A stretch of 64,000 nt of DNA, from positions 248,001 to 312,000 of the forward strand of contig NC_019701.1 in NCBI RefSeq assembly GCF_000317065.1, in the 5' to 3' direction. Positions 1 through 12,467 of this stretch are shown in pieces. How positions within the stretch are numbered: position 1 is the stretch's first letter; every line of letters begins with the position of its first letter. This DNA is from Pseudanabaena sp. PCC 7367 (GTDB lineage Bacteria > Cyanobacteriota > Cyanobacteriia > Pseudanabaenales > Pseudanabaenaceae). A model generated the notes under the pieces. The model saw only the letters and a list, made by a program, of their open reading frames with translations. It made no database searches and was not told the origin of the DNA. Position numbers and translations under genes: made by a program.

Positions 1-117
1 CAAATCGCCACCGACTCTAATAAAATAAGAGCAGTAGCGATCGGGGGGTGGCAGCCATATTCAAGCCAAAAGATATTAGTGAAATAGGCCAAGTAATCAA
101 GAGGAAAGATCGATTAC

Positions 118-804
118 CTAGAGAGCAGGACAGGTCTCATTCTCGGAAGTTTTAAGACCACCCAGGATTGTATCAATATAAATGCAGCCCTTATTGAGAT
201 CGGAACTAGTGCCATCGGGATTACGCATCGCCAATACGATATAGCCCAATTGGCCAAGGGTGCCAGGCTCACCACCATTAGCTAAATTGCCCCTGGGATT
301 AAATTGCACGGCGTAGTAATCGCTATTACCTACATTTTGGAATAATGCACTATCAGGCGGAGTCCCAGCTGAAGTTATATTTACAGTATTAAAATTCAGG
401 GCATTCCAGGTGCCGCCAGATATATTTTCTAGGTTATCCCAGTCTGTGGCAACGGGATTGGGTGGGAAAGTATGCACAAAATAGCCGGTGATTCGATCGG
501 TACCTAGGGTGGCATCGGGGATGGTGCGAAAAGTGACCTGGACATTTACCTTATCCTTCTTGGCTCGGCTTTGAGCTTCGCGGATCGCCCGGTAAATTTC
601 GCCCTGATCCGATCGTAACCGTTGGCGATTGGTGAACCCCAGTAGGCCTGGCGCAGAGATCGCTGTCAAAACACCAATAATCAGCATTACTGCCAAGACT
701 TCCAACAGTGTAAAACCCTGACTATCATGAGCTTGCTCATTCTGGCGATCGAGACACTGAGGTTTAAATAATATCTTTGCTATTAATGACTTCCACAACT
801 GCAT
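118..804 (-). CDS. hpsD: GspH-like pseudopilin, probable HpsD
   Basis: This is a predicted minor pseudopilin of the hormogonium polysaccharide (Hps) export machinery. Residues 26-52 carry a type III prepilin signature: Gly30, then FTLLE with Glu at mature position +5, then about 20 hydrophobic residues. The 30-residue leader is long. The rest looks like a GspH-type globular domain. The ATG is preceded by AGGAG at ten bases spacing. It is the last of four minus-strand genes whose order (large HpsA, then three pseudopilins) matches hpsA-B-C-D known from Nostoc punctiforme. The pseudopilin call is firm; the exact Hps letter is inferred from gene order. Confidence 0.72.
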   Translation of the reverse strand: MQLWKSLIAKILFKPQCLDRQNEQAHDSQGFTLLEVLAVMLIIGVLTAISAPGLLGFTNRQRLRSDQGEIYRAIREAQSRAKKDKVNVQVTFRTIPDATLGTDRITGYFVHTFPPNPVATDWDNLENISGGTWNALNFNTVNITSAGTPPDSALFQNVGNSDYYAVQFNPRGNLANGGEPGTLGQLGYIVLAMRNPDGTSSDLNKGCIYIDTILGGLKTSENETCPAL

Positions 805-1005
805 GTTTCTATTCTCCTGTTACTGCCGCTATTCCCTACTAAATACCTACTCAATTTTTGGTTTAACCTAGTAATTCATTTAAATGATCAGCCTACTGTC
901 TTATTGTGATTTCACGATCGCTCAAAACACTTGGATATTAACTTAGGTTCTGGCGTTTGCTATGTGCCACCTGCATATAACTTAAACAAGCTTTTTAAAT
1001 ATTGA

Positions 1006-2286
1006 CTATATATCGCCAAGCTCACCGCGACCACGAACCTGTACATCTGCGGTGGGAATAAACGCAGTAGCCGTTGACGAAGCGATCGGACTGGTGGCTG
1101 TGGCGGGATTGCCGATTCTGGCAGTACCATCAGCAAATAGGGTGCGTTGGGTAATATCCCGGCGGAGCCTAGCCAGGGCATTGCTGCGCAGAAAGACTCT
1201 GGTGTTATATTCCAATGAATTAACACAGGCATAGAAGCCCGTTACTTGATCCTCAACTGGGATCGTACTGCCATCAGGCAGGGTATCAAATGCTCTTGGT
1301 ACCCGCTGGGCATTAGCTCCGGTTTGACCAAGGTTGGGATTAGCGCAATCATTCCCATTAGCATTCCCATCCAACCCAACCAGAATATCTACATTCGATG
1401 CAGTACCAGGGTCTTCTTGGGCAGCAGCATAGGTTGTGTCATCCACATAATCAATCAGCACCTGCGGTTCTTGGGTAGGGGGGGCGCCAGCTAGATTATA
1501 AGGAGCACTCTGCCAATTGGCCATGCGATCTTTGAGGCTGCCAGCACCAGTGAGGTCAAAGCGACGGAACCCGGAATCAGGCAATACATAATAGAAACCA
1601 AGATCGGTTGGATCTTGAGAACCCCGTTGCGCAGTCAGGCCACAATTTGGTGTAGCCAGAGTGTTCCCTGCAGCAACAGTACAATCGGACTGAATCCCAC
1701 CTCTTAGTTCCCAACGCAACAGTCGAGCAGCACCAGACCAGCCCGTACCCGGATCGTTTTTAGCAACAAAATAGACAACCAGTGAATAGGTGTATTCATC
1801 AGTGCCAATCATATTAGTGTCATTACAGCTAGGGTTGGGATCGCGGAGGCAACCGACCAAAACATCAGCACCGCTGGCCGTTGTTTGGGTCTCGAACCGA
1901 TCGTAAAAAGAGCGCTTCCAGAACGCCAGAATGGGGATTGGATTGTCAACTTCTGTGAAAAATCCTGGCGCAGGTAATTGATTCACGCCAGGTGTGGGCG
2001 AAGCAGGTCCACCCATCAGGGCTTCCAGGCCGTCAGCATCATAGACAAAGATCGATTCCTGCAGGTCATCGGCAATAAAATCCATTGCGGCTTCTTGCTC
2101 TTGCTGGGTGTCAACCTTCGCTTGCTCACGGCGATCGGTTTCTAGGATCTGCACCACAAATGCCATCATGCTAGAGACAATTAATGTGCTGATAAACATC
2201 GCAACCAGCAGCTCGGTGAGGGTAAAACCGCGATCTGCCTTGGTTTTGCGTTTGCCGATCAATCTCAGGATAAGTTTGCCAATCAT
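1006..2286 (-). CDS. hpsC: Prepilin-type N-terminal protein, probable HpsC
   Basis: This is a large pseudopilin of about 426 residues. From the ATG at 2286 the leader ends at Gly20, followed by FTLTE with the +5 Glu and a hydrophobic helix to about residue 45. An upstream TTG at 2373 would lengthen the leader by 29 residues, but the ATG gives a normal prepilin leader. The C-terminal 380 residues form a large, mainly polar domain with several Cys (for example in GCLRDPNPSC), which would be exposed after assembly. It is the third gene of the Hps cluster, 93 bases after hpsB and 201 bases before hpsD. Size and order fit HpsC. The assignment to the Hps system rests on the neighbours. Confidence 0.7.
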   Translation of the reverse strand: MIGKLILRLIGKRKTKADRGFTLTELLVAMFISTLIVSSMMAFVVQILETDRREQAKVDTQQEQEAAMDFIADDLQESIFVYDADGLEALMGGPASPTPGVNQLPAPGFFTEVDNPIPILAFWKRSFYDRFETQTTASGADVLVGCLRDPNPSCNDTNMIGTDEYTYSLVVYFVAKNDPGTGWSGAARLLRWELRGGIQSDCTVAAGNTLATPNCGLTAQRGSQDPTDLGFYYVLPDSGFRRFDLTGAGSLKDRMANWQSAPYNLAGAPPTQEPQVLIDYVDDTTYAAAQEDPGTASNVDILVGLDGNANGNDCANPNLGQTGANAQRVPRAFDTLPDGSTIPVEDQVTGFYACVNSLEYNTRVFLRSNALARLRRDITQRTLFADGTARIGNPATATSPIASSTATAFIPTADVQVRGRGELGDI

Positions 2287-2379
2287 GGTTAAGCTGCCCT
2301 TTCTAACTGGAATAACAAAAAACGATCGTGACTTTTGCAGGATTTGCTTGTATCTAATAACTTTAATCAACAATTAACC

Positions 2380-3057
2380 CTAACAACCACTGAGAACCGC
2401 CTGATAGTCATTACTCGTGGTGGTATCAGTAGTGATATAGGAAGTTTGCACCGCCAAGGGGGCATCAGGACTCCCCAGTGTGCCAATAAAGGAATTTGCA
2501 GTTTGCTCAGTACCTGTAGGAAATGGTGTACTACGGAAAGCATCGGCTCGATAAACTCGCACCAACACTTGATAACCTTGTTGGGCAGGGCATTCTGGTC
2601 CACCTGTGCAGGTAGAAGGGCTCCGAATTGCCTGGATCACTAAATCTTGCACATCTGCTGGACTAAAACCATTGTTGTTGGTATCAACCAGCGTACCAAG
2701 ATCGGTGGGAGGGTAAGAACCCGGTGCGGCCACAGCATCCAAACTACATAGGTCGGCGGCAATATATTCCTGCGGTACTGGTACAGCGGTGGATTTGAGC
2801 TTCTCAATATAGGACTTGGCGCTGCTAGTAGCTAGACCGATCCGCCTTGCTTGCACCCGCGAGGCCACACTGAGGGCGATCATTGGCGCTACCGATGCCA
2901 CCAGAATGCTGACTACAACTACTGCGACCAGTGCCTCAATCAGGGTTACGCCCGATTGTGAGTCAGACCATCGGCGCGATCGCAATAGCATCATTAAAAA
3001 AATAGTGCGCCAGGATTTAACTTTGCCAGATCGATTGGGTTTTAGTGGTGCAAACAT
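2380..3057 (-). CDS. hpsB: Pseudopilin, probable HpsB
   Basis: This is a 225-residue pseudopilin-like protein. The prepilin peptidase site is Gly36 followed by VTLIE (Glu41 at +5), then a Val/Ala-rich transmembrane helix to about residue 65. The leader of 36 residues is long and basic; in-frame ATGs at codons 22 and 23 would give a more typical one. The remainder has no motif I recognise. It lies between the giant HpsA-like gene (249-base gap) and hpsC. HpsB-D proteins are thought to form a pseudopilus-like structure that works with HpsA in polysaccharide export during hormogonium motility. Confidence 0.7.
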   Translation of the reverse strand: MFAPLKPNRSGKVKSWRTIFLMMLLRSRRWSDSQSGVTLIEALVAVVVVSILVASVAPMIALSVASRVQARRIGLATSSAKSYIEKLKSTAVPVPQEYIAADLCSLDAVAAPGSYPPTDLGTLVDTNNNGFSPADVQDLVIQAIRSPSTCTGGPECPAQQGYQVLVRVYRADAFRSTPFPTGTEQTANSFIGTLGSPDAPLAVQTSYITTDTTTSNDYQAVLSGC

Positions 3058-3306
3058 GGTGGATCGCCTTTGGTTTTCTGATAGTGCTGCAATAAATGAT
3101 TTCGTGATTATGCGTAATTATTGATCAAGATTACCCAGGTGGATTATGACTAAATCCCTAATTTGATAAATATCTATACGTCTCTACTAACTATTTTAAT
3201 CTGCAAGTTTGTAGTTCATTGTGTGCTCAACAGACTTGAAAATGACCAATAATCAATAAATTGAGCGCAGGGGATAGACATAATTCCTACCCCCCACTTG
3301 TTTGGC

Positions 3307-6300
3307 TTAGTTAATCACGTAGTTGGGAGGGGTACCCACAGGACAAGTAGCAGGTCTAAATTGTCCTGCGATCGCCGGTTCAACGTAGTCTTGAGCCTCA
3401 GCATCAGGTCCCTGGCCAGTCACAGTATCCACATCGAGGGTACCTGGCTGATAGGCACAGAGCAACGATTGGACAAACGGATCATCACGATCGACTTCCC
3501 TAAAGAACTCGTTTGGATCGGGCACTGCGGTTGAGAACCGTTGCGCAAACAAGTCAGGCGATTGGGTCAGCAGGCCAACATCATAACCCCACAGGCGATT
3601 GGGCGGGTTATAGAACGGAATCCGCTGCGTCGTACGCGACTGATAGAACCGCCAGAAGTTACTCAATGGCCCATTCACGTGGTTGGGATCGGTAAACAAT
3701 GTCTGCATCCCATTGCGGGTAAATAGACCCAACGCATCAGTCGCTGGATAGGGTGCAGTGGCCGAGAATGGCGCAGTGGCAAATCGACTACGGAAGGACT
3801 GAATAAACCCACCATTAATTTGGATGTTGGTATCAGCCCAGTTCTCAATGAACCTGACGAAGTTGTGCAGGCCACCACCGGTTTCACCAGTAGTTGTGAC
3901 TGGCTGTGGGTTACCAAGATCAATCCCAGCGCCCGTATCAATCCCACCGGTGCTATTGCCATCGACTGCATTAACTGGATTCGTAGGATCTAGGTCAGAG
4001 GTTTGGTAGGTAACACCAGCGCGGGATGGGGTATTACCGGAGACAAAGTAGGCATTGACGATCGTGTCGCTGGCCTGCTCTGTCCATCTTCCACCCGTGG
4101 AGTTGATATATTGATCAAACTCCTGGGGCATCCGACTGCCAAGTCCATTATTGGTGGTCGGATTATCCTCTGGTGAATGCAGTTGAGTAACTGGCATCAT
4201 GATCGGTTCATCGGTCGAAGTTACCGCCGTGATCCAGGCATTGAACATTAAATCAGGTATCCCCGCCGGTGGCTGATCGTAGGTACTAAAGCCCAGGAAT
4301 CTGACCCCACGGAAAGAAGTACATCTTACTTCCATCCCTGGTGGTAAATCATCATCGGGGAGCGATGAATCAGCTGGTGCTGGTAGATTTAGACCCAGGG
4401 CCTCAAAGCGATCGCGATTACTTGTCAGGGGATTATTGCCCCCCAACGCAATCGGATAGGAGAGACAGCTACCGGCATTGTCATTGATCAATAGCTCGGT
4501 GGCATTAGCAGGAGTTGAACCGGATTCGATCGGGGTTAAGAAATTCCCCGCCATTACGGTGCCATTGCGAAGTCCTCTAAATTGCAACCTGTATTGTGGA
4601 TCAGTGCCGCTGATCGAGCCAGCAGTCTGCCTTGGCATCAACCAGTAGATATTATTGGGGCTGACCCCATCCAGTTGCATCTGCACACCATCAAAAATGA
4701 CGTTGGAGATATTGAGATTGCCGGCTGGGTTAGCCTGAGGTTCTGGCAACTTGATTACAAAAATGGGATCTTTTTGATCACCAGCTCGCAACGTGATACG
4801 AGCATCCCTAAAGAGCCGACCCTGGGTGATTCTGGCTGCATCCTGCTGTGCCGGCGTTGTAGTTAGTGGGTTCTCGTTTGTAAACGTATTAGGTAGCGTC
4901 AGGACATTTACCTGCCGATCGGCATTGGCAGTCCATTCTCCGACCAGACGGCGTTCTTCATCACCACCGACAAAGAAAGTACGGGTAGGGGCAACTGACC
5001 AGACACCTGTATTAGACAGATTACTCAACTTAGTATAAACATCATTGATTACTGTCCGCGTGCCGTCGGGGCAATTGCCAGACCGCATTTCTTCTTTTTC
5101 GGCCATGTAGTGACGATCTTCACCGTCATAACCACAGAACAGATAGGCCGATGCCGACTGAGAGTCTCTGACAATATTTGTACCACCGCCAGCACCAGCA
5201 TTTTCAGTCACTGGCAGGTTCAGATTGACTTGATTGGCAGGAATAGTAGGCGTAGTGCCATAGCCAAATGCAGTGTCTATGTCTGGGCAGGCAGATTTGA
5301 GCACATCATTACCAGAGATGACCATGCATTCGGCGCGCGGTAGCACATAACGATCGGGGCTGGATGGGCGATCGTTACGGTTCGTAGCGCCAGTGGTGAA
5401 GGCTTCAAATATGAATGGATGATTAGCAGGGTTATATCTAGCCATCCAGGAGCGACCCAGCCACATGTCAGTACTTTGAGTAGTGGTGGTATACCACAGA
5501 TTTCGAGGCTGGGGATTTGGTTCATTTTCTGAATCCCGATCCAAATCGTAGATCATCACCGTGTTACCACGACCATCACCTTGATTGCCAGCGAATAGGC
5601 CAGTGGGCGGTACGATCGGGAAGTTAGGTGCTCGATGTATCACCAAGTTAAGAGAATTAGGCGCTGCCTGCTCTTGCCAGGACTCGGTGTCATTATCATT
5701 AGAACCATTGGTTGGGTTGGGATCGAATTCCTCATTCGCATCAAACTGCCAAGGGTATGCTGCGGCAATCCGACTCGACAATTGAGTATTGAGTGGTGGC
5801 GCTACCATAGCGATCGGCATCCCATTGAACCCAGCCTGAGCCACGGTTGGGTATTCCACTGCACCGACTCCAATGTCTGGTGTTGGTGTTGGTGCCGGGG
5901 TTGGCGTTGGCGTTGGTGCTGGCGTTGGTGCCGGGGTTGGTGTTGGTGCCGGGGTTGGTGTTGGTGCCGGGGTTGGTGTTGGTGCCGGGGTTGGTGTTGG
6001 TGCCGGGGTTGGTGTTGGTGCCGGGGTTGGCGTTGGCGTTGGCGTTGGCGTTGGATTAGTGGTCTGACACAACGAACCTACATTGTCAAATGGTGGTTGT
6101 GTAGATACATCAGCATACCTATTCGAATTACCCGTAGTTAAAGGCGAATCAGGATTTGCCTGTCTGCCTCGGCTCAGGATTTTACCTCTGCGTCTGCCAG
6201 CACCACCTGTTCTAATCACAGGCACAGATGAAGGATTGTCAGAACTACCATCCTTCATTACCATCCAGAAATATTCATCATACTCACATAACCGATCTTT

Positions 6301-9300
6301 ATAGATCTGAACATTAATAGATATTGTGTTGTTGTAATTACTCTTTTGGTAAGCAGGATTGCTTGCATACGTAGCCGCATTAGGCCCCCATGCCAAGTAT
6401 TGACCATTAGGTGGATCAACTGGGAAGCTGGGGACTGGGGTGATTTCTGGCAAGGCAATAAAGTCTTGTGGTCCTTCCAGTTCGTGCACATTTACAGGAT
6501 CACCTGCTAATGCGGTCAATGGTGCAGCCGCAGGTTCATTATCAACTAGGTTGGTATAAGGAACAGTACCAGGTTTAGGATTACCTAACTGTGTGTCATA
6601 TGGAGGAATACTTTCACCAGGGCTAGCACCACCAGGACGATTACCTACACCATAGCCAGATGGGCAGGGCGAAAATAGTGCAAGAGCATCCTCAAAGGCA
6701 CATGTGAATGGTTGCACATAGTATGTTGTCCCTGGTGTAGTTTGCCCTCTCAAACGAATTTTAAACTGGATAGTGCGGTATAGCCCATCACTACCATAGT
6801 CTGTACCTTCAGTATCGGCGCGAGAATCGCCGCCCCTAAACTCAAAGTAAGGACGTTCGCGTGGTGGGCAGGGCACTGTGCCATAGGCGTTCCGGTAGTT
6901 ACCATCCTGGTGGAATGGAGCCTCGCGGGAAATCCCAAACACATTAGGATAGGTACGGCCACCGGCACCGGCACCATTGACGACCCCCAGGGCGATCGGG
7001 AACATTTGCCAATCTTCCGTGTTGCCGCCCTCACCCTGGTATAGATGATTCTGGCCAGAGAGATCGCCATCACTGTCGCAACGAGCCACAAATAGCAGCG
7101 ACTCATTCCCATCGTGGTAAATGTCGTCATAGCGCAAGAACGAGAATCTTCTGGCAAACCGTTGATCCTGCTCATCGATCCATCGGGGGGCAGCGACATT
7201 AGTACCTGCTTCCCTCATACCAGTGGTGCCAGCATAGTCCTTGACCCAGTCCTGGGGTTCGCATTCTGAAACCGGCAGCTTGCGGCAGATTTCCATGCCG
7301 TATTCATGCACGTTCTCACGGCGCTGGATCGGTGTGACACCATTGGCATTAAAGGTGCTGCGATTGTTGCCTGGGTATTCGTCGGCTACATCAACCCAAT
7401 TGGCACTGGTGACAAAGTTGTTATTGAAGAAGCCATTCTTGAGCCTTGCCTTGGCAGCAGGACTGAGAATTTCTCGATCGAAACTACTGCCAGGTGAGTA
7501 GGGATCGCTCTGGTCATTATAAACAGAGGTGTCCTGGTTATTACGTAGGTCAAAGTCACCATCACTACGGAAGCCGTCATTGGAGGCCGCCGAAACGATC
7601 GACACCGCATCAGAGATGATCGTGGCCGGTCGCCATTCATCACCATTAGTACAGTTAACATTTGAACCAGGGCGGCAGGCAAAGTCAGGATTCAGGCCGT
7701 AATCTGGCGGGGTGCCATTATTACGGGTATAGAAGTTGCCCCAGTCTGCGGCCAGCGCAGTATTAAATTCCTCTTGGGTATGCAGGTTGAAGTCGCCCTT
7801 AACGTATAGCGGCAAGTTAGAGACCATGATCAGCCCTTTCTCACCCTCCGTGGCAGTAGTCACCGCAGGTTGACCAGTACCAGTACCACGCCACAAGCGT
7901 TGACCATCAACCAGGCGAATACCATTGGGACGACGGGTCGGGTCTAAGAGGAAGTCAGTTGGACTGAGCGCTTCGCGGGTAGCCTGAATCGTATTAGTAT
8001 CGCTGAGATCCCTGAGTGCATCATCACGAGTGGCATAGACAATGCCACTGTAGGGTAATAAATATTCAGTGGCGACCCCACTATTATTACCACCAGCTAC
8101 AGTCTGTCCCCGCAGCAGGTTCATATCGATGTCGGTAACCCGAATCTCCAACGGTTGGCGCTGTTCGATCTCAAGGTCATAATTCACCGAGTCAAGCTCA
8201 GCTAATGATTCACGGCGATTGATTGCCTTGATTTCTCTACCATCGAGGAATGCAGCTTCCTTGAATGTGCCGTGGGGAACAGCCGCATTAGTCGGCGCAA
8301 TCGCACCACTGAGAATTTGCAGTGAACAAATCGTAGAATCGATCGCGCTTTGGTTAGCCAGGGATAGATTCACGCCGTTGGCAGCATTGGCTAGAGCCTG
8401 GCGCAAAGGCTCATTCACTAAGCGGCCATTGGGGAATACCAGATTAGCCTGGAAATAAAGCTGATTGAGAATACTACCACCACCTGGTGCTGCTGCTGTC
8501 GTTGGTGAGAACAAGCCATCCGCATCAGGAGCAGTTACTGCACCGAGCGCAGCGGCAGTGGTAGTGGGCGGGCCATAGCTAATCCCGTTATTAGATCGAC
8601 CTTGAGCAGATGAGCCAGGACCAGGATTGGTGCCGTCGTAGGTGGGCAGGCCAGTTTGGTTCTGGGCTGTCTCTGGAGTTGAGTTGTCGTAGTAAGCACT
8701 GACACAGGCGATCGGTGCCTGATAGGTGCCAGGGATCGCTGGATCATAGGCGCTATTTTTGTAGTGGTAAACCGCGATCGCCCGCATTTGGAAATGGCCA
8801 TTGCGCTGATCGCCAGTAGCAGGATCATTAACCGCGTTATTGGCACCTAATAGTGCACCGCCATCCGTAGCAGCAGCCCAGCGGCCATTGCGATCTAATC
8901 GACCATTACCATTAATATCTTCACCGGGATCAAGAACCCCATTAGGATTTGTATCTTCAGTCAAGATACGATCGGGAGCCCCTGGATCAAACAATAAATA
9001 AGGCCGCCATGCCGATCCATCCCAGCGCACTGCACCGGTCATTGGCATCGTGTCAGGCCAGACTACCGTAAATGCACTTTCATTGATATTCGGTGTAACA
9101 GGACTATTAAGTACATTTGGTGCCTGCGGCAGGAAGGTGTCAGCCGGATTTGGATCATAAACACCAGCGCTGGTGACTACCCGTAGACCACCAGTGACTG
9201 GGAAGGACTGGGGATTAGTATCAGTTGCTTCGCCAGGGCCTGCGCTGGGATCATCAGCCGCATTACGTTCCCAGAAACCACTTCGACCAGGGTCACCCAA

Positions 9301-11424
9301 GTCAACCAGGGTACTGATCTGGGTGGTGCGATAGCGTTCTCGTTTTTCGGGAATACCACCAAATTCATCCCACTCGATCGAGCCAACTGTAGCACCCACA
9401 AAGTTGCGAGCACCAGAAGTGCCTGTACCACCGACGAATTCAGGATTACCACCACCATCCAGACGGTACCATAGACCAGGCAGGTTATTTCCAGCCACAA
9501 TCCGATCGCCCAGGAATTCTTCAGTGCCAGCGCCATTTTGAACCGTTGGCTCGGTGGCCGGCAGATTAACTAATGCGCCCGTACCATTAATGGTGAGGCC
9601 ATTACCATCAGCGGGTAAACCATAGGCGATTGTGGGATCATAGGGGCTATAGCTACCAGCCGTGGCCGGTGGCAGCACCCAGTCCAATGGTGGTGAGAGG
9701 AAGGTAGCGCTATTGGGGAAAGCACTGAGGATATTAGCAACCGTACATTCGTTGCCAGCGCAATTACTGCTATAGAAAACACTGGCAGTATTAAGGGTGC
9801 CATCACCAAAGGGTACTTCTGCAAAAGGCACTTTGCGAGTACGGTTGCGGAAATAGCGATCGTACTCAATTTGATAGGCATCGGGAATACTGAGGCTAGG
9901 ATCTTCCGTTTGCAGAGCGGCAACGGCATCAATTAGTTCCTGGGGATCGGAGTTAGAGCCTAGCGGCGTAACTGGTGCTCCAGCCGCATAATTCCAGCGG
10001 GAGGGGGCAAAAGCAGCCTGCACCAGCATATTAAGTCGCTGATTATAGGCACCATCATTGAAACCAGCCTCTGCACCAGGATTAGTCACAGTTTGGTCAG
10101 TGCCAGTAAAAGGAATTACCCCACCGGCAGTAGCAAGGGGATTGATGCCAGCACCCTTAAACAGGTGGAAGCTGGCTCCTTGAAGCGAAGTCAAATCAGG
10201 AGTTAGTGCATCACCATTGATTACATTCCCTGCCACCAGCACCTTAGCATTATCTTCTTCGTAATAGCAGGAGCGGGGGTCACTAACCTGATAGATATCG
10301 ATCGGGTTGGTGGCGTTGGCAGCACCGATCATCAGGTTACTGTTGGTAAACACGCGACCATTGAGCCGGAAAGCTCTGGGTCTGGCTAGTTCTAGATCAC
10401 TCTCAAACCATACCGCGTTGTTGTTCAATGGGGTACGCGATCGGTCTTGTTGCAGTTCCAGAGCCGAGATCGAGGAATTACCCTGGATCACCTCATACTG
10501 ATTAACATCAAAAGCATCAGAATTGAAAGCTGGATCGCCGCTGACCGTTGGGGCATCCACCAGGTTGGTAAGTTGACCGGGCGTAATATCAGAGGTAATC
10601 GGGATTGTGGTGGCAAAGATAAAGAAGCTTTTCTTCAAACGGTTACCCGCAGCTTCCCAACCACCACCAGCGGCACCGGTTCCAGCGGCAGCAGCCTGGG
10701 CACAGATGTTTGAGTTGGCACTTTCATCCATCGGTGGTGTTCTGGATTCCAGCACACTGACCGGGCGGCCTGCTTGTCTGGCCAGGGCAGGCGATCGAAA
10801 CTGAATCGAATAGATGCCAAATGTATCGAATCGGCCATTACCATCGGTGTCAACCGGGAAGCGCCAGACCGAGTTTAAAATTTCCTCTGTCCCTTGGTCA
10901 GCACTAAAGCCATCACCTAGATCGATTTGGGTATCACCGTCAAGACTAGCTACAGTTTGGAGGCGTGTTTCATCGGCAAAAGTATATCGCCTATTTTCGA
11001 GAGTAGTACCAAGTGCGCCATCGCTGGGTAAGCCGCGACCGAGGATAGGGTCATTCAACAACTGCTCAATTTTTGCCCTGGCCCGATCGACGATCGGCGT
11101 AGCCGCATTTCTAAACGCATCTTCAACCCGTTGATTAGCGGCAGTTGTGGCTCGTTGGGTGGCTCTACCGACCATCACCACCACTAACAGGGTGACAACG
11201 GTAGTGACCATTACCGTAACTGGCAACACAAACCCCCTCTGCCTGCCCGATCGCGGCACATTAGTACGACTCTGACTCAGCAAAGTACGCACAAACCGAC
11301 GACTCAGGCGTAGGGGGCTGCCAGTACGATTCAGCCAATCCCTGAGTTTGGCAATCAACTGCGCAAAGAATTGTTGGATCTTCCTACGAGTATTTTCAGT
11401 GTCTCTCCGGCGCTGCTTGGACAT
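3307..11424 (-). CDS. hpsA: Giant HpsA-like hormogonium polysaccharide protein
   Basis: This 2705-residue protein begins with a basic cytoplasmic segment and then one membrane helix at residues 65-88, preceded by RQRG and FVLPVTV. That is a prepilin-like start without the +5 Glu, followed by an Ala-rich heptad stretch containing RAKAKIEQLL; this N-terminus is what I associate with HpsA. The exterior part is Asn/Gly/Asp-rich with Ca-binding-like acidic loops (near residues 190 and 825-845, the latter [18 protein letters not shown]) and a Pro-Thr-Ala linker at about 1788-1850. The ATG has a GAGGGG ribosome binding site. It heads the cluster with hpsB, C and D. The protein seems longer than HpsA proteins I know. 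HpsA is required for polysaccharide secretion and motility in Nostoc; the biochemical role is unknown. Confidence 0.72.
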   Translation of the reverse strand: MSKQRRRDTENTRRKIQQFFAQLIAKLRDWLNRTGSPLRLSRRFVRTLLSQSRTNVPRSGRQRGFVLPVTVMVTTVVTLLVVVMVGRATQRATTAANQRVEDAFRNAATPIVDRARAKIEQLLNDPILGRGLPSDGALGTTLENRRYTFADETRLQTVASLDGDTQIDLGDGFSADQGTEEILNSVWRFPVDTDGNGRFDTFGIYSIQFRSPALARQAGRPVSVLESRTPPMDESANSNICAQAAAAGTGAAGGGWEAAGNRLKKSFFIFATTIPITSDITPGQLTNLVDAPTVSGDPAFNSDAFDVNQYEVIQGNSSISALELQQDRSRTPLNNNAVWFESDLELARPRAFRLNGRVFTNSNLMIGAANATNPIDIYQVSDPRSCYYEEDNAKVLVAGNVINGDALTPDLTSLQGASFHLFKGAGINPLATAGGVIPFTGTDQTVTNPGAEAGFNDGAYNQRLNMLVQAAFAPSRWNYAAGAPVTPLGSNSDPQELIDAVAALQTEDPSLSIPDAYQIEYDRYFRNRTRKVPFAEVPFGDGTLNTASVFYSSNCAGNECTVANILSAFPNSATFLSPPLDWVLPPATAGSYSPYDPTIAYGLPADGNGLTINGTGALVNLPATEPTVQNGAGTEEFLGDRIVAGNNLPGLWYRLDGGGNPEFVGGTGTSGARNFVGATVGSIEWDEFGGIPEKRERYRTTQISTLVDLGDPGRSGFWERNAADDPSAGPGEATDTNPQSFPVTGGLRVVTSAGVYDPNPADTFLPQAPNVLNSPVTPNINESAFTVVWPDTMPMTGAVRWDGSAWRPYLLFDPGAPDRILTEDTNPNGVLDPGEDINGNGRLDRNGRWAAATDGGALLGANNAVNDPATGDQRNGHFQMRAIAVYHYKNSAYDPAIPGTYQAPIACVSAYYDNSTPETAQNQTGLPTYDGTNPGPGSSAQGRSNNGISYGPPTTTAAALGAVTAPDADGLFSPTTAAAPGGGSILNQLYFQANLVFPNGRLVNEPLRQALANAANGVNLSLANQSAIDSTICSLQILSGAIAPTNAAVPHGTFKEAAFLDGREIKAINRRESLAELDSVNYDLEIEQRQPLEIRVTDIDMNLLRGQTVAGGNNSGVATEYLLPYSGIVYATRDDALRDLSDTNTIQATREALSPTDFLLDPTRRPNGIRLVDGQRLWRGTGTGQPAVTTATEGEKGLIMVSNLPLYVKGDFNLHTQEEFNTALAADWGNFYTRNNGTPPDYGLNPDFACRPGSNVNCTNGDEWRPATIISDAVSIVSAASNDGFRSDGDFDLRNNQDTSVYNDQSDPYSPGSSFDREILSPAAKARLKNGFFNNNFVTSANWVDVADEYPGNNRSTFNANGVTPIQRRENVHEYGMEICRKLPVSECEPQDWVKDYAGTTGMREAGTNVAAPRWIDEQDQRFARRFSFLRYDDIYHDGNESLLFVARCDSDGDLSGQNHLYQGEGGNTEDWQMFPIALGVVNGAGAGGRTYPNVFGISREAPFHQDGNYRNAYGTVPCPPRERPYFEFRGGDSRADTEGTDYGSDGLYRTIQFKIRLRGQTTPGTTYYVQPFTCAFEDALALFSPCPSGYGVGNRPGGASPGESIPPYDTQLGNPKPGTVPYTNLVDNEPAAAPLTALAGDPVNVHELEGPQDFIALPEITPVPSFPVDPPNGQYLAWGPNAATYASNPAYQKSNYNNTISINVQIYKDRLCEYDEYFWMVMKDGSSDNPSSVPVIRTGGAGRRRGKILSRGRQANPDSPLTTGNSNRYADVSTQPPFDNVGSLCQTTNPTPTPTPTPTPAPTPTPAPTPTPAPTPTPAPTPTPAPTPTPAPTPAPTPTPTPAPTPTPDIGVGAVEYPTVAQAGFNGMPIAMVAPPLNTQLSSRIAAAYPWQFDANEEFDPNPTNGSNDNDTESWQEQAAPNSLNLVIHRAPNFPIVPPTGLFAGNQGDGRGNTVMIYDLDRDSENEPNPQPRNLWYTTTTQSTDMWLGRSWMARYNPANHPFIFEAFTTGATNRNDRPSSPDRYVLPRAECMVISGNDVLKSACPDIDTAFGYGTTPTIPANQVNLNLPVTENAGAGGGTNIVRDSQSASAYLFCGYDGEDRHYMAEKEEMRSGNCPDGTRTVINDVYTKLSNLSNTGVWSVAPTRTFFVGGDEERRLVGEWTANADRQVNVLTLPNTFTNENPLTTTPAQQDAARITQGRLFRDARITLRAGDQKDPIFVIKLPEPQANPAGNLNISNVIFDGVQMQLDGVSPNNIYWLMPRQTAGSISGTDPQYRLQFRGLRNGTVMAGNFLTPIESGSTPANATELLINDNAGSCLSYPIALGGNNPLTSNRDRFEALGLNLPAPADSSLPDDDLPPGMEVRCTSFRGVRFLGFSTYDQPPAGIPDLMFNAWITAVTSTDEPIMMPVTQLHSPEDNPTTNNGLGSRMPQEFDQYINSTGGRWTEQASDTIVNAYFVSGNTPSRAGVTYQTSDLDPTNPVNAVDGNSTGGIDTGAGIDLGNPQPVTTTGETGGGLHNFVRFIENWADTNIQINGGFIQSFRSRFATAPFSATAPYPATDALGLFTRNGMQTLFTDPNHVNGPLSNFWRFYQSRTTQRIPFYNPPNRLWGYDVGLLTQSPDLFAQRFSTAVPDPNEFFREVDRDDPFVQSLLCAYQPGTLDVDTVTGQGPDAEAQDYVEPAIAGQFRPATCPVGTPPNYVIN
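5927..6034 (-). repeat. 18-bp tandem repeat coding for Pro-Thr-Ala linker
   Basis: Six consecutive 18-bp units start at 5927, 5945, 5963, 5981, 5999 and 6017, with degenerate copies on both sides (about 5870-6053). In the HpsA-like gene they encode a PTPAPT-type hexapeptide, about 60 residues of stiff extracellular linker in all. The unit is a whole number of codons, so copy-number change would keep the frame. The opposite strand reads as Gly-Val repeats, which gives false open frames. Confidence 0.9.
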
Positions 11425-11813
11425 GATCCCCTCAAATTAACCTATAGCGAGTATCTGTGGATTAAGGAACTTAAAAGTTGTGACTAGAATGGATTCTACC
11501 CATACCTGTTCTAAAAATTAACTAGGTAAGACTACTGATCTAGAATTTTTTTCGATCGGCATTAAAACTTTTTGCTTTACTTTTGCCCTGGTTTTGCTCT
11601 GGTTTTGCTCTGAAAGCCTAAGCATTTTGGCTGATCTATGGCTCACTGCTAACGGTTCATGGCGATCACAAGAAATTATCTGCAATTATTTTTAGCCCCA
11701 AATAATTGTTGTTTTAATTAAATTAATTGAACAATGCAAAGCCTCTCTGTTTAGGGAATGACCAGTAGGCTTATACTTCCCAGCATTTTAGTTAAGCTTT
11801 TTGCAACTAATTT
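11425..11813. other. Intergenic region upstream of hpsA
   Basis: This 389-base AT-rich spacer must hold the promoter of the hps cluster (leftward) and the 3' end of the membrane-protein gene. I see an 11-bp tandem repeat (GGTTTTGCTCT, 2.3 copies, about 11581-11612) and a small inverted repeat TAGAAT-GG-ATTCTA near 11490. I found no convincing sigma-70 promoter and no clear match to the hormogonium SigJ box. Confidence 0.4.
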
Positions 11814-12467
11814 CTAAGCTAGCCATGACAAAACGGCAAACCGATAGGTGATTAAACCATGAAGCAGGCCAATTAGAAAGCCGCCGCCTGTGGTCATCCC
11901 CATTAGCTTGAGCCGATCGCTAGCTGGTAGACCCAAATCGCGGATTTGTGGGCCAGCTACCACAATCGCCCCACCGATTAAGCCAATTAAAACTGTGGCC
12001 AGGGGTGCGGCAAACTGATGCAGGGTGGAAAGGGTCAGGGCGATCGTCAAAAGTAACATTAGGGCAACGCCAATATATTCATACCAATGGATTGGGGCGA
12101 GCACTGCTTGTTCATCTTCAGAATCAGTTTCACGCAACCCCAACCACATCACTACGATCGTGACTATTGCAGCCAGCAACGCCAATCCCCACCCCACCCG
12201 CACAAAAATAATTGCCAAGGCGGCGATCGCAGCGATGATGCCACCCAAGCCCACCGGAATTGCCAATGTGCCCAAAGTTAACACCCCCAGCCAGATCAAA
12301 AGTGCTTGCCATAGGTCAAAGATGCGATCTCGAAATAGATCGGCCAGGGTATGCCCCAGAATTGCATAGCCAATGGCGATCGCCAGCAGGGGGAGCCAGA
12401 GTTGGGGCGATCGGGACAATATTTGCTGCATAGCCTCGAAATTAATATTAATTGAGGGTTTAGGCAT
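11814..12467 (-). CDS. Hypothetical multi-pass membrane protein
   Basis: This 217-residue protein is mostly hydrophobic, with about five or six predicted membrane helices (roughly 22-42, 52-72, 75-108 as one long or two helices, 130-150, 155-175 and 190-215). A short acidic hydrophilic loop (ETDSEDEQ) lies near residue 115. I recognise no catalytic or transport motif. It is divergent from the secreted pentapeptide protein gene and separated from hpsA by 389 bases, so it is probably its own transcription unit. Codon and HIP1 content match the surrounding genome. Confidence 0.7.
   Translation of the reverse strand: MPKPSININFEAMQQILSRSPQLWLPLLAIAIGYAILGHTLADLFRDRIFDLWQALLIWLGVLTLGTLAIPVGLGGIIAAIAALAIIFVRVGWGLALLAAIVTIVVMWLGLRETDSEDEQAVLAPIHWYEYIGVALMLLLTIALTLSTLHQFAAPLATVLIGLIGGAIVVAGPQIRDLGLPASDRLKLMGMTTGGGFLIGLLHGLITYRFAVLSWLA

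Noticed and set aside
2287-2373. TTG-started N-terminal extension of hpsC
   Set aside because: It gives an overlong leader before the prepilin site; the ATG at 2286 fits the family.
5635-6141. Long plus-strand frames with Gly-Val-Gly-Ala repeats
   Set aside because: They are the antisense of the Pro-Thr-Ala linker repeat in the HpsA-like gene; repeat DNA is open in several frames.
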